Shown here: piece after piece, positions 45,533 to 48,195 of the stretch | How positions within the stretch are numbered: position 1 is the stretch's first letter | Layout of the letters: each line of letters begins with the position of its first letter | Source of the DNA: Bacteroidales bacterium | Lineage (GTDB): Bacteria; Bacteroidota; Bacteroidia; Bacteroidales; UBA932 | Direction: 5' to 3' | NCBI GenBank assembly: GCA_024402135.1 | Contig: JAKSJN010000017.1 | Coordinates: 1-48,195, forward strand | DNA: 48,195 bases | Notes under the pieces: generated by a model | Database searches by the model: none | Told to the model about the DNA's origin: nothing | Seen by the model: only the letters and a program-made list of their open reading frames with translations | Program-made: the position numbers and the translations under genes

Positions 45533-48067
45533 ATGAAACGAATCGCAACCATCGCCCTCATGGCATTGACCATGGGTTTCGGCGGCGCAGCTTCCGCTCA
45601 GGAGCCGGCTTCGATCCACATTTCGAGCAAGGAGCCGTCAGGTCTTATCGACAGCAAGATCTACGGACAGCTCTTCGAGCACATCTATTTCTCTGCAAAC
45701 AATGGTGTATGGCAGGAGCTCATCTATGAGCGTTCATTCGAGCCGGAGCACTATCCTGGAATCCATCCGCGTGACGGATATTTCGACGGATGGTTCGCTG
45801 ACGACGACGCAGTCCTCCACTCACCGACCCGCTACGAGCAGCCTATCGACCTCGCAAGCGTGGACAGCGATAACTATGACATCACCTTTGACGTGAAGTG
45901 GCGTGCTTACCGTCTTGCCCGCCGTTCTTGGAGCGGTGGTCTCCTTGACGTACGTGTAGCTTTCAAGGATCAGGCAAACGGAGAGCCATACTACCTCCGC
46001 ATCAATGACCCATATTTTGACAGTTCACAGCGCTTCACCCCGGCTCAGACCGAGTCTCAGATGCTCGCAGACCGCGAGGCACAGGAGCGAGAGAAACTTC
46101 AGGCACTCACCAAGAACGCCCATTTCTCTATCTCGAAGATGGTAGAGACCGAAATGGCTTTCCGCGGCACCACCCGCAAGATCGCGTCACTCCAGCCTAG
46201 AAAGGTAAAGGAGGCAAAGAACGGCCAGATCGACCGTGACGGCAAGTGGCACAACGTAAAGATCAGCTGCCGTGGCGCCAATGTAAAGGTTTACTGGGAC
46301 GGCAAGGTGATCCTCAGCGACAAGCTCGAGAACGTAAGCAAGAACGACATCGCTCTCTGGGTTAACTATACCGAGGCATACTTCCGCAACATCAAGATCG
46401 CTTCAGGTTCCAAGACTTACTTCGAGGGTCTTCCTGAGCAGGTAAAGATCCCTCAGCTCGCTCCACAGTGGAACTCATTCGGCAATGGTGAATTCGCACT
46501 CGTGGCTGACGACGCTGTCAATATGCGCTACTCCCAGAAGATCTCTTCTAAGGGCGAGGCAGGCGTATGCCAGGGCCCACAGAATGTCGTTGCAGGCGAG
46601 ACCTTCATCGGCAGCGTATATGCAAAGGGCGAGGGTGACCTCATCGTCAGCCTCCGCAACGGCAACAAGGTTGTGGCAAGCAAGAACTTCGGCAAGGTCA
46701 CCAAGGACTGGAAGAAGTATGAATTCGAGCTTCCTGCAGGCAGCTATACTGGCGATGCAGACTTCGCAATCTCTGTAAACAACGGTACAATCCAGGTTGA
46801 CCAGGCTACCATGAGCACCGCTACAGGTCTTTCTATCGGCGGTTTCCGTCCTGACATCTTCAAGGCTGTAAAGGATCTCGGTCCTACCTGTCTCCGCTGG
46901 CCAGGTGGTGGTTATGTAGCACAGTACCACTGGGAGTGGGGTATCGGCAAGCAGGAGGATCGTTATCGCTGGCCACACTGGATGTGGATGGACTACGACC
47001 AGAACTGCTTCGGTACCGACGAGTTCATCAGCTTCTGCCGCGGCATCAATACCGAGCCTATCATTGTTGTAAGCGTCGGCTTCGAGCGTCCGGCAGATGA
47101 GTACGAGGCAATCAAGGAAGAGGCTCTCAACTGGCTCCGCTACTGCAACGAGCCTGCTACCGGAGAGTGGGGTGCAAAGCGTGCAGCCAACGGTCATCCA
47201 GATCCATACAATGTAAAGTACTGGGAGATCGACAACGAGATGTGGGAGATGGGTATCGAGCGTTACGAGAAGTGCGTACGCGACTACTCCGAGGCTATGC
47301 GCGCAATCGACCCTAGCATCAAGATCATCGCTTGCGGCGGTTTCCCTGAGGACGAGGAGTTCATCAAGCGCAGTTCTAACTACTTCGACTATCTCAGCCT
47401 CCACCACTATGAGCAGCAGGGTGGCTATGCTACCGGTCCTAAGCGTCTCGAGCAGCAGTATCAGCGCTATGCAAAGATCTTCTCAGAGAGCCCTAACCCT
47501 AATGTGAAGCTCTTCATCAGCGAGTGGAACCTCCAGAGCATCGACTGGCGTACCGGTCTCTTCGCAGGCGGTTTCCTCAACATGTGTGAGAACAACCCTG
47601 TAGTAGAACTCGGCGCAGCAGCCCTCTTCATCCGTCGTACCGACATGCCTGACTGGAACAACGCATTCATCAACTTCGACTACAAGGATCTCTTCGTTGC
47701 TCCTAACTATCAGGTAACCAAGCTCTGGATGGATAACTACAGCAAGTATCGTCTCGCATGGAGCGGCGATAACGGCGACGTCAGCGTCAGCGCTACCATG
47801 GCTGAGAACGGAAGTGCAGTGATCGTCAAGCTCGTGAACCCTACCGAGAAGGATATCGAGATTTCTATCGATGGCGAGTGGAGTGAGATCAAGGATGCCG
47901 CATGGGATTTCTATGCTCCAGGCGACCTTCTCGCAGCCAACTCGATGGAGAACAAGAATGCAGTTGCTCTCAAGCATGCTGACGTTCCTGTTGCAAACAA
48001 CGCTATCAAGATGACAGTTCCTGCATACAGCGCAGGTGTGCTCAACATCCCTGTTGCAAAGAGATAA
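45533..48067 (+). CDS. GH51 alpha-L-arabinofuranosidase
   Basis: An 844-residue exported enzyme (signal peptide ends ASAQ-E). The N-terminal barrel start KIYGQLFEHIYFSANNGVWQ is the GH51 opening. A jelly-roll insert (about residues 85-285) and a CBM4/9-like module (about 300-430) follow, then the barrel resumes at LRWPGGGYVAQYHWEWGIG. The acid/base Glu569 is in WEIDNEMWE and the nucleophile Glu664 in LFISEWNL. It closes with a beta-sandwich. It removes L-arabinofuranose from arabinoxylan or pectic arabinan with retention. No promoter is seen, so it may be read with pncB and yitT. A terminator hairpin lies 88 bp past the stop. Confidence 0.93.
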   Translation: MKRIATIALMALTMGFGGAASAQEPASIHISSKEPSGLIDSKIYGQLFEHIYFSANNGVWQELIYERSFEPEHYPGIHPRDGYFDGWFADDDAVLHSPTRYEQPIDLASVDSDNYDITFDVKWRAYRLARRSWSGGLLDVRVAFKDQANGEPYYLRINDPYFDSSQRFTPAQTESQMLADREAQEREKLQALTKNAHFSISKMVETEMAFRGTTRKIASLQPRKVKEAKNGQIDRDGKWHNVKISCRGANVKVYWDGKVILSDKLENVSKNDIALWVNYTEAYFRNIKIASGSKTYFEGLPEQVKIPQLAPQWNSFGNGEFALVADDAVNMRYSQKISSKGEAGVCQGPQNVVAGETFIGSVYAKGEGDLIVSLRNGNKVVASKNFGKVTKDWKKYEFELPAGSYTGDADFAISVNNGTIQVDQATMSTATGLSIGGFRPDIFKAVKDLGPTCLRWPGGGYVAQYHWEWGIGKQEDRYRWPHWMWMDYDQNCFGTDEFISFCRGINTEPIIVVSVGFERPADEYEAIKEEALNWLRYCNEPATGEWGAKRAANGHPDPYNVKYWEIDNEMWEMGIERYEKCVRDYSEAMRAIDPSIKIIACGGFPEDEEFIKRSSNYFDYLSLHHYEQQGGYATGPKRLEQQYQRYAKIFSESPNPNVKLFISEWNLQSIDWRTGLFAGGFLNMCENNPVVELGAAALFIRRTDMPDWNNAFINFDYKDLFVAPNYQVTKLWMDNYSKYRLAWSGDNGDVSVSATMAENGSAVIVKLVNPTEKDIEISIDGEWSEIKDAAWDFYAPGDLLAANSMENKNAVALKHADVPVANNAIKMTVPAYSAGVLNIPVAKR

Positions 48068-48155
48068 TCGGCGTCGGCTGCTCTCCTCCGGGGATCTTCC
48101 GCATCGCTCCATCCCTCCCACTGCGCTACGCTTGTGGGCCCCTCTTTTAGATTTG

Positions 48156-48192
48156 CACCATGATTTCAATATGGAGTCATGGTGTTCTTTTA
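48156..48192 (+). terminator. Intrinsic terminator after GH51
   Basis: The stem CACCATGA (48156-48163) / TCATGGTG (48177-48184) with a 13-base loop is followed by TTCTTTTA. The preceding 48068-48155 is GC-rich and non-coding, with another possible hairpin CCCAC / GTGGG near 48116-48138. Confidence 0.65.
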
Positions 48193-48195
48193 TTG

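Noticed and set aside
46475-47407. A 310-codon minus-strand open frame
   Set aside because: Antisense to the GH51 catalytic domain; low-complexity Val/Glu/Leu composition typical of a shadow frame.
48068-48155. Possible structured RNA after GH51
   Set aside because: GC-rich with one weak hairpin and no recognisable tRNA, riboswitch or sRNA features before the terminator.

Overview
The window reads as a chromosomal segment of an anaerobic, carbohydrate-degrading member of the Bacteroidales (Bacteroidota), probably from a gut or rumen community. The evidence is threefold. Promoters match the Bacteroidota -7 consensus TAnnTTTG, and three of them also have a TTTG element 19 bp upstream. Many short secreted glycan-active enzymes carry typical signal peptides ending in AQ. 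The housekeeping genes are of Bacteroidota type (extended S16, FeoA-FeoB fusion, short CstA). Genus cannot be fixed from the sequence alone. I saw no rRNA, tRNA, CRISPR array, insertion-sequence transposase or SusC/SusD pair.

Layout. 1-5950 is accessory in character: the 3' part of a TlpA-like thioredoxin protein, a decayed gene fragment, an unrecognised secreted protein, an alpha/beta hydrolase, an acyltransferase-3 membrane protein, a LuxR-type regulator and an AbrB/VapC toxin-antitoxin pair. A 21-bp direct repeat brackets the acyltransferase and the regulator. 5952-9087 holds a double-domain SGNH esterase divergent from a second acyltransferase-3 gene, then a PaaI-type thioesterase. 9210-23750 is a glycan-degradation region: four CE1-family esterases, a lipoprotein with nine 26-residue repeats, a phytase-like lipoprotein, and a four-gene operon GH3 - CE1 - GH28 - GH106. 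The combination points to pectin (rhamnogalacturonan and homogalacturonan) with ester-decorated, xylose- or arabinose-bearing side chains.

23831-28830 is a tight minus-strand lipid operon: AMP-dependent acyl ligase, FabF, FabZ, FabI and FabG. 28990-37930 carries ispD, then divergently the elongasome operon mreB-mreC-mreD-mrdA-rodA, then sufC with an unusually short sufD, then ispE. MEP-pathway isoprenoid genes therefore flank the cell-wall elongation genes. 38025-42165 holds iron uptake (a FeoA-FeoB fusion plus a Cys-rich partner) divergent from cstA. This block is bracketed by two inverted copies of a 72-bp intergenic element that begins exactly at the TAA stop codons of ispE and rimM. 42166-48067 holds rimM and rpsP, divergent from pncB, a YitT-family membrane protein and a GH51 arabinofuranosidase.

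The most unusual points are the stop-codon-anchored inverted element pair, the 21-bp direct repeats, one of which contains a likely -33 promoter box, the exact 73-bp duplication inside the repeat lipoprotein, the sufC/short-sufD pair without a neighbouring sufB, and the dense set of CE1 paralogues in which three of four appear to use Glu where the fourth has the usual catalytic Asp. None of these rests on a database search.
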